Below, piece after piece: positions 11,025 through 23,399 of a stretch of 64,000 nt of DNA. The stretch covers positions 38,527,649 through 38,591,648 of the forward strand of contig NC_087068.1 of the NCBI RefSeq assembly GCF_963678635.1, read 5' to 3'. Every line of letters begins with the position of its first letter. The stretch's first letter is position 1. Both the position numbers and the translations under genes were made by a program. The stretch is from Symsagittifera roscoffensis (Eukaryota; Xenacoelomorpha; Acoela; Convolutidae). The notes beneath the pieces are model-generated. The model was given only the letters and a program-made list of their open reading frames with translations, was not told where the DNA came from and did not search any database.

Positions 11025-11720
11025 CTTGCCCTTGCCAATGCAATTAACAATTACTTTGTGAACAAAGTGGGAAAGTTATGTGAAAATCAAAAAAGAAATG
11101 ATTTTATTCCCAATGCAAAAACTCAACTAGTCAAAGGAATGATATTTTAATCCTGAAGATTAAAATATCATTCATTTGATCCTGAAAAACTCAACTAGTC
11201 AGGATAGTTTAATCTTGAAGACAAAGAAGAAGTGAAAAAGCACTGAGTTAAGTCTCATCTGCAACTTCATCCGAAGAACCCGTGAAGTCACAGTTAGTCG
11301 AGAATGCCAGGTCTGCTTTTGTAGTCTTAATGAGAGAGCTTTTTAATGTATGTATCGATGAAAGCGTGTTTCATGAGAGGTTCAGAACTTCCATTGTTCT
11401 ACCACTGTCTATTAGAGGAAATGCAATCGGTATATCGCAAGTAGCACTCCACAGAAACTGAGTTGCTCAATACTTTTGATGAAAATCAGAGAATGCATGA
11501 TAAACATCAAAATGTTCTCGTATTAGTATTGGACTTATTGACAGCTTTGACACACTTAACTCTATAGGGGTTTTAATGAGTCAAAAATTTAAAGTGAATT
11601 TGCAGATAAACGCTGTCCGTAGCTCTTGCTTTTTTCGGTTGCGCAAATTACACAGTAAAAAACTACTTGATTTTTGATAACAGACACTTGCTACTACAAA
11701 ACCTCAGTCTAACAAGATTA
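11025..11720 (+). pseudogene. Decayed non-LTR retrotransposon, N-terminal half of reverse transcriptase
   Basis: Several short in-frame patches, in different frames, match the order of conserved segments of Jockey/CR1-type reverse transcriptases. LALANAINNYFVNKVGKLCE at 11025 corresponds to the F-N-x-Y-F block upstream of the RT. LFNVCIDESVFHERFRTSIV near 11340 corresponds to the segment before the Y-R-P-I motif. IGLIDSFDTLNSIG near 11528 corresponds to the D-x-x-x-A-F-D catalytic block with substitutions. Stops and frameshifts separate the patches and the YADD region is not found. The call rests on recognising these patterns by eye. Confidence 0.65.
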
Positions 11721-12392
11721 AATTATATATTAGTATGTAAGCGCGCCTTCGAAATTATCTTCAGCAAAATTTGCAAAAAATCCAAAAGCGGCATGTCAAT
11801 TTGTTTTTAAGTTTTCGAAATTTCAAATTATTTTTTTTCTACGTGAGTTACATTAGCTAATTATGAAAAGCAGAATAGCATATATTTTTTTGGTAACTAT
11901 CAGGAAAGTCTTATGAAGCACAAATTTGTACGACATACAGGCGCAACGCTTTTCCGTCGACGAAACGAAGTTACTCCAGTCGTAACTTTAACGTAGTAGT
12001 ACCAAAAGTTTTCACTGACTACGGAAAGAGAAGCTTCTGTTTTCTAGGCCACAGGTAGTAGATCCAACTGCCAAATCGCATCATAAGTTGCCAAAGCATA
12101 GAAACTTTCAGAAATCTGCTAAAAACGTCAAATTTGATAATTTTATGGGATTATGGACATCAAAAACATCAATTAATTATTGGATTATGGACATCAAAAA
12201 CACCCTCCGTAAAATTTAGTTTGATGTCATTGATCCTAACAAACCAAAAAGAAGGTTAATTTTCAAGATCTCGAAGCCTGTATACGAATGCGTACTTGGA
12301 TTGTCCATGGTTAATTTTTTTTGGACAACACAAAAATCATATCAAGCCCTGGAAGCTAGATATCTATCCTTTGTAGCACTGAATTCCAATGC
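11721..12392. other. No gene recognised
   Basis: AT-rich spacer between two transposon-like remnants. A 20-bp direct repeat around ATTATGGACATCAAAAACA occurs at about 12151 and 12183. Nothing else supportable. Confidence 0.35.
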
Positions 12393-12765
12393 AATATTTT
12401 AAAACTAAACATCAATCAAATACTAGTGATGGGAGGGACAAATAATCCATACGACAGAGAGCGCAAAATCAATATGTCGCCATTAGAAGTCAACAAAGAA
12501 ATCGACTGCCTGGTCTGGCGCAAACTTATCGAGCCTTTGGGATCGGTGTTGCAATCATGAATCTCATCGGTAGAGAAGGAGAGTATCGGAATGTGAGGAA
12601 GCTGAACAAAGACTATAAACGACTAGCAAGGCACCATGGCATTCAATTCTTCATAACAAAAAGTTCAGCTTCAGAAAGCATGTATCTGAAGACGGTCTGC
12701 ATCCTGCGGCTCATGGCATACGCTATCTGGCTCGAGACGTCTTGGACGCTTTCGAGAAATTGTGA
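12393..12765 (+). pseudogene. SGNH-hydrolase-like domain remnant, two frameshifts
   Basis: Three consecutive frames give the C-terminal half of an SGNH/GDSL-type fold. First comes QILVMGGTNNP (12417 onward), resembling block III with its Gly and Asn. After a frameshift comes VRKLNKDYKRLARHHGIQFF. After another comes EDGLHPAAHGIRYLARDVL ending at a TGA (12763-12765), which holds the D-x-x-H catalytic block V. The block I Ser motif was not found upstream. Such domains occur in ORF1 of some LINE elements and in zinc-knuckle-associated animal proteins. Proximity to the RT remnant suggests transposon origin, but a host pseudogene is possible. Confidence 0.6.
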
Positions 12766-13942
12766 TAAATTACGAATGATTGGTTTTAACTTTTTAACCA
12801 GGCATTAGTTAATCTAAGCTCACATTAGAACTGCCAGTTTTTTATGAGATTTTAGATGGAAAAGCGACCATACCTGCTAACTCAAAATTTTTACGATAAA
12901 CGGAATCAAGTTGCGATAAAGAAATTTTTGCGCAATTACAAATTCACTTCAGAGATTTGAAACTATTCATATCGACTATTCTCTGGATCAAAATAGTGCA
13001 GAAAAACCTTTACGATAATCCAAATTCACTTTAGAGTTGGAGCCATTTTTCAACCAGTTCGCGATAAGAAGTTTTTTTTTTCGGATAAATCCTCGGAACA
13101 CTTTTGAGTAACGAGAAAAATTGTAAAAAGAAGACCCGATGATGATGGAATATTTAATCTAATATTCATTTTGCAGATTTCTAGTCGGTGAAGATAATTT
13201 AGTTAACTTTTTTAAAGCAAAAACTACTGCAGATACCGTATGGGAAGTCAAATAGTCCAAGGCTTCGTCCTGATCCAAGCAAATTTGCTTCTCATTTTCA
13301 GTGTGATTCTGGTTCAAGTTGTTCAATGGTCATCCCTGAGTTTTAAATGTATAACCAAAGTTTTGGACAACAGTATAATATCCACCCCAAACTGGACCTA
13401 CCGTAAAATGCCGTGCCCTATAAAAAATATGCATATCATAAAAACGCGCAAGAAGTAATTATTTTGAAACTTTTCATTCAATTTTTTTTTATTTGGTGGT
13501 CAACAAAATTAGTTCAATCGACGTATTAATTAAGTTTTGATAATTAAATCTGTCAGGTGATATAACTTTCATTTCTCTCTCTAATCCCGACTTGGGAGAC
13601 GGGGAGGAGGGGGGGGGGTTGCACGGCTGATCCCGGGTTGAAGTCCCAGTTATAATTATCGGTGAAAAATTGCTAACCCATTCTTAGTAATATTTTCATG
13701 GATTTTTCCGTGCTATTTCTTAGCTAAATTAATTATCGCTTAATTGTCTTAGCGCTTAATTATCGAAAAAAAATTGATAAATTAGCGATAATTCATCGAT
13801 GATTTACCAATTAAAAAATCAAAAAAACTGTGCTAAATTAGCGATAAAAAATTGCTAATTTATCGCTGAAAAACGTAATTTTTCAGTACAATTGTAGCTT
13901 ATTACTCGCTAAAAATAACCCACAAAATAACCATAATAAATA
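12766..13942. other. Intergenic; small palindromic repeats
   Basis: No gene was recognised. Around 13735-13900 there are repeated inverted motifs built on TTAGCGATAA and TTGCTAATTTATCGC that can pair with each other. At about 13631 CCCGGGTTGAAGTCCC resembles a tRNA B-box with one base missing, but no A-box precedes it at the right distance. Confidence 0.4.
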
Positions 13943-15031
13943 CCCCGGGGTGACCAAAAATACTAGTCATACAATACCCATATGTGGAAAAATGCTAGTC
14001 ATACACTTTCCATACGATTCCATACGTAGAGAAAATTGCATGAAAGGTCTATGATTAGTATTTTTTCATATATGGAAATTGTATGACTAGCATTTTTCGA
14101 TAAACCAAAAAAAAATTGATTTTTTACATTTTAATTTCTTTAAATTTTTTGGTTGTGATCGTAACCGAACACAAATGACATAAACCTTGATTACTCAAAC
14201 ATAGTAACCAAAGGTTTGGCCGTCTCGCATTAATAATGCATTGGAAACAGCCTGATGTGTGTTACTTCTGTCTCACACAAATAATATAACGAAAGTATTG
14301 AACTTTTAAATTTTGGCAATAATTTTCAAAGGAGATTATTTCTAAAATTTGAATTTTTAAGTTACCAGACAATGATCAAGGCAAACATAAACAAAAGAAA
14401 GAGGAGTTAGCGTTTTTGAAAAAAGTTATGAAGAGAAAAGGAAAAAAATCCAATATTAGTATATCCAGGACTACGTTATACACACAAAAAATTAAATTTT
14501 GCATGCAAATGTTTGTTTGAATACGAAAATCAATTTGCGGTTAAAAAAAATCTCAAAAAAAATTTTGGGGGCAATTTCAAAAATACTTTGTCGTCGCCAT
14601 CAAAAAAATGCTAGTCATACAATTTCCTTATATGGAAATTGTATGACTAGTGTTTTTTTTCGGAAAACAAAAATTAAAAAAAGTTTTCAGTTGGAGCAGC
14701 CCAAAAAACGTTTAATTGTTTTGCCAGCAGTTGAATTGATTGTTCAAAGCTTTTTTTTCACAAAAAAAAAATTTAGAAAAAAAATTCTAATCATACCATT
14801 TCCATATATGGAAATTTTGTGATTAGCATTTTTTTTTCATGCCATTTTTTTTTCTTTTTTTTATGAAGAGATACCAATTTCGATACCAAAACAACTATAA
14901 AATACCTTTGAAATTCGATTAAACTCATTTTGCAAAAATGTATGAAATTTGTTTGACTAGTATTTTTCCATAGAGTAAGTGTATGAAATTGTATGATTAG
15001 CATTTTTGGTCTATGGAGGTCAACCCGGGAC
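13943..15031. mobile_element. Non-autonomous palindrome-rich element
   Basis: The left end (CCCCGGGGTGACC, then AAAAATACTAGTCATACAAT) is mirrored at the right end (ATTGTATGATTAGCATTTTT, then GGTC and CAACCCGGG). This gives degenerate terminal inverted repeats about 1.1 kb apart. Inside, the palindrome TTTCCATATATGGAAA with flanking TGTATGACTAGCATTTTT recurs near 14060, 14630 and 14805. There are no transposase motifs. A single related fragment lies near 17255. It is probably a MITE family, not assignable to a known superfamily from sequence alone. Confidence 0.6.
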
Positions 15032-16966
15032 ATTAATTTAAAATATTTTCTAGCTGATTTTTATTTTCTTGCTGATTTCTAATTGATTTTTGTTGTTTTT
15101 TTTTGTCTCGCATTATTTGTCTCGCAAACAAAAATGGTGATGGTTCTAACTAACAGCAGCAAATATGACGCATAAATTGATTGAGTTATGAATGCCTCGA
15201 GGATAATTATGGAACTCTTTACTCTATTCAAATTGAATTGGACATAACAGCGGGTGAAAAATTATGAGGTCTGGCTTAAAGATTAATTGCAAAGGTATCT
15301 GTTGGGTCCAAGACGGCTTTTGTACTAACGGAGGTTTCCAAAAATCAATCAGAGTAGATTGTGGCCTTGTTGAATTTGGTATCGTAACGAGCAGAAAGAT
15401 CAGACGGCCGAATTGCACAAGTATCCTCAAAATCATTTCAATTGATTATGAGTAAACCAAAGACAATAATAGGTCCAATTGATCAAAATGGGAAAAAATT
15501 CGGCTCATTGCTAAATTTTTGAACCCATTAGAGTTAGCTAAACCGTTTCCCTTGAGGTCATTTATCTCTACTTTCTGCTTTTTGAGTTAGGATTCAAACT
15601 ATCGCCATCTGGATCTTCAAATCAAGTACTTGAAAGAAGCTCCTTTGTTCACGCTTTTCAGCTTACCGAAAAAGCTTTTGACAACTGAACAACCCTTCTC
15701 AACTGATTCTTTTGTGAACAAAATTGACGGAAAAGATTTCTCTGTCTTTCAATGTCTGGTTCAAGTCTTCTTCAAAATTCAGTGCAAGAAAAAAAAGGAA
15801 TCTTTAAAAAAAAACGTGCTATTATTGAGACTATTATAAGTAGATACTAAAATTTCAAGGCGGACAATTGCGAACTAAATATTGCAAGCATAAATTGACC
15901 TCCAAGTCTTTTTTCACTTAAATATTTCGAATGCAAAAAAAAAATGTTTTTGTTTTTGGTTCAATTGAGAAAAAACTAGCCTTTCCAATTCTTCTACAAG
16001 ACTAAAAGCAAGTTCATCATTTATTTTATACCTAAATAAATCTAGAGGTATGAAATCTGAAGTGAACTTACCTTGATGCTGGATAAAAAATATCTTTAGT
16101 TAAACCAACCTAATTACTTTTGTAGAAGTATAAAGAAGATTTCAAGGCCAGACTGGGAAACTGAACTTCTTTGTCAAGTGAACTCTCTCCTCTATAAAAC
16201 GAAAAACAGAGATACTAAAATTCGTATTCAAAATTACATATTATGAATTTTACTTCTGCTAAAAGTAAGCCGCAATATAGAATGCTTGTTAATTTATGAT
16301 TTCGATCATGATGGCTTTTCAACAGTTAAGTGAAGCACCTGCAAGAACGTTGAGCCAGAATTCTTTAAAAAATGCAACTCATCAATTTTTTATTGGGACA
16401 AATTTCGCATACTAAAAGACATTCTTCAAAAAAGTCTATAATAAAAAAATACATTGAAAAAAGATTGAAAGCGATTTGAAAAAAATTATGACGGTACTGC
16501 AAAAAAAACACCACAACTGAACAAATAGAGCTGTCTGTGAAAATTGAGTGTAAATAATTACTGAAAATTGTAATTATTGTGAAAAATCTGAAAGAATGGG
16601 AAAAAAATAAATTTTAGTGTTGCTACCAATACTATTAACACCAAATTCCGTGAAATCGTAGCTATTATAAAAAAAATTTTTAGTTTATTTTAACTATACT
16701 AGAAATTTTTTTTGTGTAATAGCTGCTATTTCATGGAATTAGGTAGCACTAATATTGCGACTAATTTGGCAGGAATTTTGTTCAGCGATCCGGGAACACA
16801 CGTTTTGGGTTATTCGGGAATTTTATTTCTTGTTAGTTTACTTTGGAAAAATATAAGACATGGTAATCGTTCGGATAAAGTTGGGCACAATTTTGTGACA
16901 AATTTGTCTTTTTAGCTATATGTTGCTTCAATTGCATATTACTTGACATGAAGTTTTCAGTTTTCT
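15032..16966. other. No gene recognised
   Basis: AT-rich. A 63-codon open frame at 15264-15455 has no family features I recognise. Degenerate GGCTATCC-like text begins near 16785 (GCGATCCGGGAACACACG). Confidence 0.35.
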
Positions 16967-17010
16967 GGCTATCCAAGAAAGCGGTTCTGTGGTTAAACAC
17001 CCTTCTTCCT
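16967..17010 (+). repeat. Dispersed GGCTATCC repeat, single copy
   Basis: GGCTATCCAAGAAAGCGGTT, then CTGTGG and ACACCC, matches the pattern seen at 10056 and 18583 where the motif is followed by GGCTCTGTG and ACACCC or a variant. This shared downstream block argues for a common transposon terminus. Confidence 0.5.
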
Positions 17011-18561
17011 TGCCATAGAGGGTAGTATCAAGTGATTTGGATTCGAAAAATGTGTTTCATAAAAGTTATCTGTGCCGAGAAAAATTTGTGCAAACAGTTG
17101 ACATTGCAGTTGATGGCCAAATAATCACATTCAATTTTGGAGGTTAAAACAGAGTTTCCATTCTTTGGAAAATCATTTAGCCAACAAAACCATTACATAA
17201 AAAATTTATTTAATTTGTTGCTTTTTTACTTTTTTTTTCAACAAAAGTTTATTAAATTGTATGATTAGCATGCCTCCCAAACTATAAAATTGTATTACAA
17301 GCATTTTTTGTCAATCTGAAACTTGATAAAACATTTGAATTTCACATAACTTGAACACGCATTTAACATATAATTTAAACACAAAAACTCATGTTGAAAA
17401 AATAATTGACTGATTTTCTGACACAATTTTTGATTTTTTAAAAAATAGTTAAAACTTTAAAAGATATCAACTCATCATAATTTTGTCGACATCAAAGAGA
17501 TGTGAATTGAAAAAACTCAAGATAAAATTGCCTTTGAGTTGCAGTACTGGATAGCCGAAAACGAAATCATAACACTGTGTAGCCGAAAGTTCGTCAAAAC
17601 TGACAGATTGAGGTGGGCAGTGTCAGTATTTTCGCTGCTGTAGCATTTGTGCTGTCATTGAAGGTCGATTAAGCTAGTGGATATTCACAAGTACAAAAAT
17701 GAAAATTCGATACCGTTTATACCAAAATGAAAAGTTGGTTGCTTTTGTACCAAAAACAATCTATTGGTAAAAACTACATCGGCTTAATTATGACGTCGGG
17801 TTAAAGTTCCCCTCGCGGCAGTAACCGGCTCTGATTTTCATTGAGAGTCAAACCCTCTGTTGACATTGTGGCGTTCATCATGATGGATGGACCGAATGAA
17901 TGGAATTTAATTTGAGTTGTTTCAAGCGAATCAAAATTGAGAACTCAAAAACATCAAAGAAATCGCAAAATTGTCAAAGAAAGCAAATTAATCTAGACCA
18001 TTAAAATAATTTATAACCAATTTTAAAATAAGCAGATAAATTTTCAATTTTTGCATGGAAAATACCTGAAACAGACTCTAAAAAATTGAAAAACAAAAAT
18101 TTTTTGTATACCTGCACGAATTGTACAGCAGAACTTAGCTGGGCTGCTTTATTTCATTTTCGGTTAACAATGGCTTCGATTTGTGCAACAGTCACTTAGT
18201 AAATATGAACGTCTAACGATTCTGACTGGTGAAAAAGGTTCCCTCATTTTGTCCCTTCATCATGAGAACACCCCCTGTTGACAAGCTCGAAACAAGTTTG
18301 TTCGACTGCGCGGGTCACTATTTTGATGCTTAGGCTGTTTGGTTTTTTTTTCTTTTCGAACAATAAGTAATAAACAACTATTTTATGGCACCAAAATTGA
18401 CCAATCAGAAATTGAGTTGAATAAGTTTGGTACAAGCGCGACCGACTTTTAATTTTGGTACCAATGAACCTAGGTAAAAATGGGACTTCACCGTTGGGCC
18501 TGGTCGTTATATACATAGCGAAAATTTTTCGTATCAAGCCAATTTTTTTTTGTTTTTTTTT
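17011..18561. other. No gene recognised
   Basis: AT-rich. At about 17280 there is a fragment (AAATTGTATGATTAGCAT) related to the ends of the element at 13943-15031. Near 17553 a reverse-complement GGATAGCC motif occurs. No coding support. Confidence 0.35.
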
Positions 18562-18625
18562 GGCTATCCGGGAAAAAATATCGACTATCCGGGAATGCGG
18601 CTCTGTGGGTACACACCCATCAAGT
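18562..18625 (+). repeat. Dispersed GGCTATCC repeat, double copy
   Basis: Two successive units, GGCTATCCGGGAAAA at 18562 and GACTATCCGGGAATGCGG at 18583, are followed by CTCTGTGGGTACACACCC. This is the cleanest example of the family in the window. Confidence 0.55.
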
Positions 18626-21600
18626 ATGCAAACAAAATCTATAATGTTTTCGGCAAATCTAAAGAACAAATTTTAGTTTTTATAAATTTTCAATTTCCTT
18701 GTTTTTTGGCCGTAGCTTACTATTGAATTTACGTGCTAATTGCTCATTATTAGCACAACTGTGATCATTTCGTAATGAAAAAAAAAAGGAAATCGATTGA
18801 AAATATTGATAAAAATTTAACCACAAAACTCACACGAAAGCTATAATAAAGAATGCAATTCTTTTTCTAAATATTATAGTGTAATATATTGATGGGGTGC
18901 ATTGTTTAGAATGGCCCAAAATCAGAACAAGCCCGAAAACAGATCGAACTAATTAGTCTAATCTAAAATTTGCAGAGGAGTGTTTTTAACCTGTTGGCTT
19001 TGTTTTAAACTTGCCGTGGATACTGGTTTTGTACCTTAATGCAAATAGAATGGCAGGATCTTCTTAACTGTTTTCCCCTTACTTCGGTTTTCAGAAATTC
19101 AACTTTTGGCTTAAAATTTTAAACAGCTTAAAACAATTTTCAGAACATAAATTTAATTTAAAAATTTTTATGTAGGTATTATTTAAATATAATTGAAAAC
19201 TGAAAATGAAAACCCAATTTGAAACGCATATTTTCTACACAAATGGTTGTCAAAATTGATACATGCAAAGGGGGAGGGGGGAATAGTTAACAAGGCCCAA
19301 AAGGGGGGAAATAGTTAACAATACCAGAGTAGCAGATCCGCTGATAAAAGTCAGTTGGGTTGCTATGGCACGGCCTAAAAAGTATTGTTCATGTTTTATT
19401 CTTCTAAAATTAGGGCCGAACAAATGTATAACTTGTTTGAATACCAGTTACAGTTTTGACATAACCAAACTCTGCTCGTGGGCCATTTCTGCTTTTGCAC
19501 CATTCGTCTTATAGACTGGCCACCAACATATTGACAAAAAAGCGGTATTTATAAGAAAAAATGAAACAAATTTCTTTGTCCTAATTTGATGCCAACTGTA
19601 TTCTTCTTTATAATAGTCCCAACCAAATGAAAAATTCAAGAATTCAGCGCACTTAGTAACAAAAATTTATACCAACAAAGCAAGTTTAATTTTATGCGTG
19701 TAGATGCCCATTTACAAGCAAAAAAGCACCGTTTGAATCGGGTTTAATGCAAAACAGCCGTTTCATTTCAAATTGCTGGAAACTTCTACGGAAGACAAAT
19801 TTTCGATCTTTTACAAATTCAAAATGCTAATTCATCATTTTTTCTTAAAAAGAATATCCTAGGGTTCTTCTTATTCGTCATTCTTTTTAAAAAGCATATG
19901 AAAATTACTTGCAAAAAGGCAGTCAAATGATTTAAAAAGTCGGACGGGAGAAAATCTAACATGAGTACCTGTTGAAAGCATTAAAAGCTCAATGTAAATG
20001 ATCTTATGATTGACTCACATTTAAAACAGAAATTTAAAAAAACTTTAATAATCATATTTATACTTGATTTGTTTCAGAAAAGAAGAACTTTTTTCAACGA
20101 TCTGAAAGTTTTAGCCGGTCTCTTTAACCATATCCCCCTCAGGTACCTAATAACGAATATCTCCCTATGAAGAAATAAATCAATGGTTAAGCAGTTGAGA
20201 ATTTTATCAGTAACGAATGTCCCCCTTTTGCAAAAGCGGGGATAAAGTTAAAGAGATTCAATTTGGGAAAATTCAAAATTTAGGCTTTGAGGAATAAAAT
20301 TTTAATTACACAACAACAACAGAATATCAAATTTTGCAGAGCAGCACACATATTTTGACGTTGACAAACATCTCAGGATAAGAATCACCTGCAACAAATG
20401 TTTTAGGAGTATTTATGTCTCCGCGTATCTAAATTTTCGACTGATCTTTAAAATATCTGAGGAAAATTGTTTGTTAATTTTCATAGAAAATCTCCCACAA
20501 GCATAGACTACGACAATGTGACCTGTTTCTCATAAAGCAAGATCTTATGAGCCGAGATTTGTTAATGCTTACGCTACGCCTAAGAAATGGAAAGTTTTAG
20601 AAATTTTCTTAAAGTCTATTTTAAAGCATAAATAAAGCGAGCAAGTTGGAGTTGTTACCGAGGAGGAACATCTTATAGGCCTTGAAAAACTGACTCGACT
20701 AAACGACAATTTTTTAAAGTCTTTCTGCGGAACTAATTTTTTTTCAAAAATCAAAACAGATTCTTCAGAAATTTAGAAAGAAAAATTTATTTTAGTTTTT
20801 GTGTTTATTTTTTTGTTTTTATTTTTTTTTGTTTTGAAAATGTTTTGTCTATTCTGACCAAATTACTGAAGCCATCAAAATCGTCATCCTCACGTTCTTC
20901 CGACTTAATTTTTTTTTGAAAATCAACTGGATAACCTTGTTAGTCCAACCAGTCAGAAAGTGGAAAACAATTGGATTCGAGTAAATTTTTTCGAATGTTT
21001 TTAAAGGTAGTTTTAACTAAATCAAAAAAATTGTGTTAAGTCAATATAGTATCACAAAAAAAACCCTTTTCATTTTAATTCATATTCTCGAAAAAAAAAG
21101 AAAAGTTTATCTCATTTTTGAGAAATTTTTTGTTGTTTTTTAAAAAGTGTAGTCAAAATTATTTCAAAATTCTATTCGATTATATCTTCAACTTTATTTC
21201 AATTGTTCTTATTTTAAATTTTTCAGTTTTTTCCATTTGAACCAGAATAAGGAAATGTTTGAACTTTTATTCAAATTTTCCGTCAAGTATGATTTTTTTT
21301 TAATCATCAAGGTCGGAACATTATTTGCTACTTGCACAGCATACGGTTATTTTTTGCTTAAGATCTAAGTTAGACGAAAATCGATAAGAGGCTGAGCAAA
21401 TTTTTCATCAACTTAGGTCTGCTACAATTTGATACAAAGATCAGTGTTTTAGCCGTTAGCTTAAGTTGTTATTACTCTTATTTACCTAATTCAGTCATTT
21501 TTATGTAAAATTAACAGTACTTTGAAAATGTAAAAAACATGAAAATTTAAATTGCAAAATTTAGAAGATTTTATGAATTTTTAAAGAAAATAATTTTTAT

Positions 21601-22129
21601 ATAATTTTATTTTATTAATTGAATTTGGTCTGAAAATCAGTGCTACTTGCCCAGCAACCTACTATCCTTGTTTATTTGCAAAATTTATTAATTAATATAA
21701 AACAAAATTGTTTGATTTAGTTTTTTTTTAAAAAACCGAAAGTTTTGACTCACTATTATTCATACCCACATAATTTTGTTAAAAAAGATCAGAGGTAAAA
21801 TATGTATTCAATTTTGAACTTGAAACTTATAAGCCTCAGCTGAGTGAAAAACCCCGGTCAAAAATGGCTGGTGGAAAGTTAATGTTTGTCTGAAAAAAAA
21901 AATACACACAACGCTCACAATTTTTTTGTCTCTTTCTTTGAAAGTAGGATCACGATAACTTTGCAATACCATTCTTAAGGCTCGCTGACTTTTGGTTAGG
22001 TGGCAAATTCTAATATATTTCTTAGATTCACGGTGCATTTCCCCGAAAAATGATCTACTGTAAATTTGATCCACCTTGCATTAAATTTGTAATCTTGTTA
22101 TAAGCAAACTACTATTATTTAGCTCTACC
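18626..22129. other. No gene recognised
   Basis: This is 3.5 kb of AT-rich sequence, with a purine-rich stretch (GGGGGAGGGGGG near 19270). No ORF with family features, RNA gene or clear repeat. Confidence 0.35.
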
Positions 22130-22975
22130 AAGTTAAAGGTGATATCAAAAACAGTTTTGGAGTCATTGCTGAGATCGAAAAAGAGCATGAACAATTGAGA
22201 TCAGGAAACTAATAACGAGCGCAGAAAAAATTAACGATTTTTTGAATCTGGTCAGAACTATTCGAAAATATTACAACACAATAAAAAATAATTGGAGGGA
22301 AAGAAAACACCTTGTTCTTTAAAAATATGTCTCACCAAGAAGTCTATGAAATAATAAGGAAAATGCGAAAAACAGCCTTGACAGTTACAATCAAAGTAAT
22401 AATCTAATCAAAAAATTCAATTCCATTACATTTGAGTTACTGAGTTGCCTGTTTAACCAATATATACAATTGAGATAATATCCTTCTATTTTTATGAAAG
22501 CTTAACTTCAATTAATTATTAAAAAGACACAATATCAGAATGTATTTATTACCGACCTGTTCGTCATTCATTTTCTGGATGTTTTTCATAAATTGACTAA
22601 TAGTCTCTAAGAAGTTTTTGAAACAGCAGGATGTAAAAACATCAATTCAGGATAGGTTCTCTAGTAAAAAAGGTTATGTTATCCCAGATTTACTAAGCAA
22701 ATAGAGGAAAACTTAGAAGAAAGTTTTTGCCTCCTGTGTACTTTTAGAAATCTTAATAAACCGTTTGACAATTTGATCACAAAATTCTATTAACAAAAAA
22801 AAACGAAATATACGGCTTACGAGCTAAATTTATTAATATTTGAGGTCATTTCTTGAGAATCGTAAAAGCGGAATAATAGTCATAACAGCTCTTTCGGAAA
22901 CTGAAATAAAGAATTACGGTATACCGCAAAGTTCATTTCTGGGTTCGTTGTTGTTTTTGCTCTAGAGATTAGCCA
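22130..22975 (+). pseudogene. Decayed non-LTR retrotransposon, reverse transcriptase fragment
   Basis: The best patch is at 22843-22960: RSFLENRKSGIIVITALSET followed by NYGIPQSSFLGSLLF. It corresponds to the conserved segment around G-V-P-Q-G-S-x-L-G-P-L-L-F of LINE reverse transcriptases, with G-to-S and P-to-S changes. Upstream patches (a LSCLFNQYIQ-like block near 22440 and a possible Y-R-P-V block near 22550) fit the order of the same protein but carry stops. The 3' part enters the large palindrome described next. Confidence 0.65.
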
Positions 22976-23399
22976 AACTTTTGTAGGCAGTATAAATTAC
23001 TATTGTTTGCCGATGCTAGCACTAATAATCGGCAAACAATATAGCAAACAATAGTAATTTGCCGATGCTAGCACTAGTAATCGGCAAACATCGGCAAACA
23101 ATAGTATATTATACTGCCTACAGAAGTTTGGCAAATCTCTAGAGCAAAACAACAACGAACCCAGAAATGAACTTTGCGGTATACCGTAATTCTTTCTTTT
23201 AGTTTCCGAAAGAGCTGTTATAACTATTATTCCAGTTTTACGATTCTCAAGAAATGACCTCAAATATTAATAAATTTAGCTCGTAAGCAGTATATTTCGT
23301 TTTATTTTGTTAATAGAATGTTGTGATCAAATTTGTCAAACGATTTATTAAGATTTCTAAAGTACACAGGAGGCAAAAACTTTCCTCTAAGTTTTTGCC
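22707..23399. repeat. Large inverted duplication of a LINE fragment
   Basis: Left arm 22707-23014 and right arm 23089-23399 are inverted copies. They share AGTTTTTGCCTCCTGTGTAC, ATTACGGTATACCGCAAAGT and TGCCTAC-type blocks with only scattered differences. The centre carries smaller nested palindromes around TTTGCCGATGCTAGCACTA. Both arms contain the reverse-transcriptase patch, on plus in the left arm and minus in the right arm. Confidence 0.85.
23108..23263 (-). pseudogene. Inverted copy of the LINE reverse transcriptase fragment
   Basis: On the minus strand this reads RSFLENRKTGIIVITALSET and then NYGIPQSSFLGSLLF, followed by a block ending in ILLFADV that resembles the Y/F-A-D-D catalytic motif with the second Asp lost. 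It is the mirror copy of the fragment on the plus strand at 22843-22960, created by the inverted duplication. Confidence 0.65.

Noticed and set aside
13625-13660. tRNA B-box-like CCCGGGTTGAAGTCCC, possible SINE
   Set aside because: One base short of the consensus and no A-box upstream.
15264-15455. 63-codon ORF with several cysteines (CTNGG)
   Set aside because: Too short and isolated. No flanking splice pattern or homologous motif strong enough to call an EGF-like exon.
18244-18669. 141-codon open frame on the minus strand
   Set aside because: It overlaps the GGCTATCC repeat, has low-complexity Lys/Phe composition and no family features. Likely chance.
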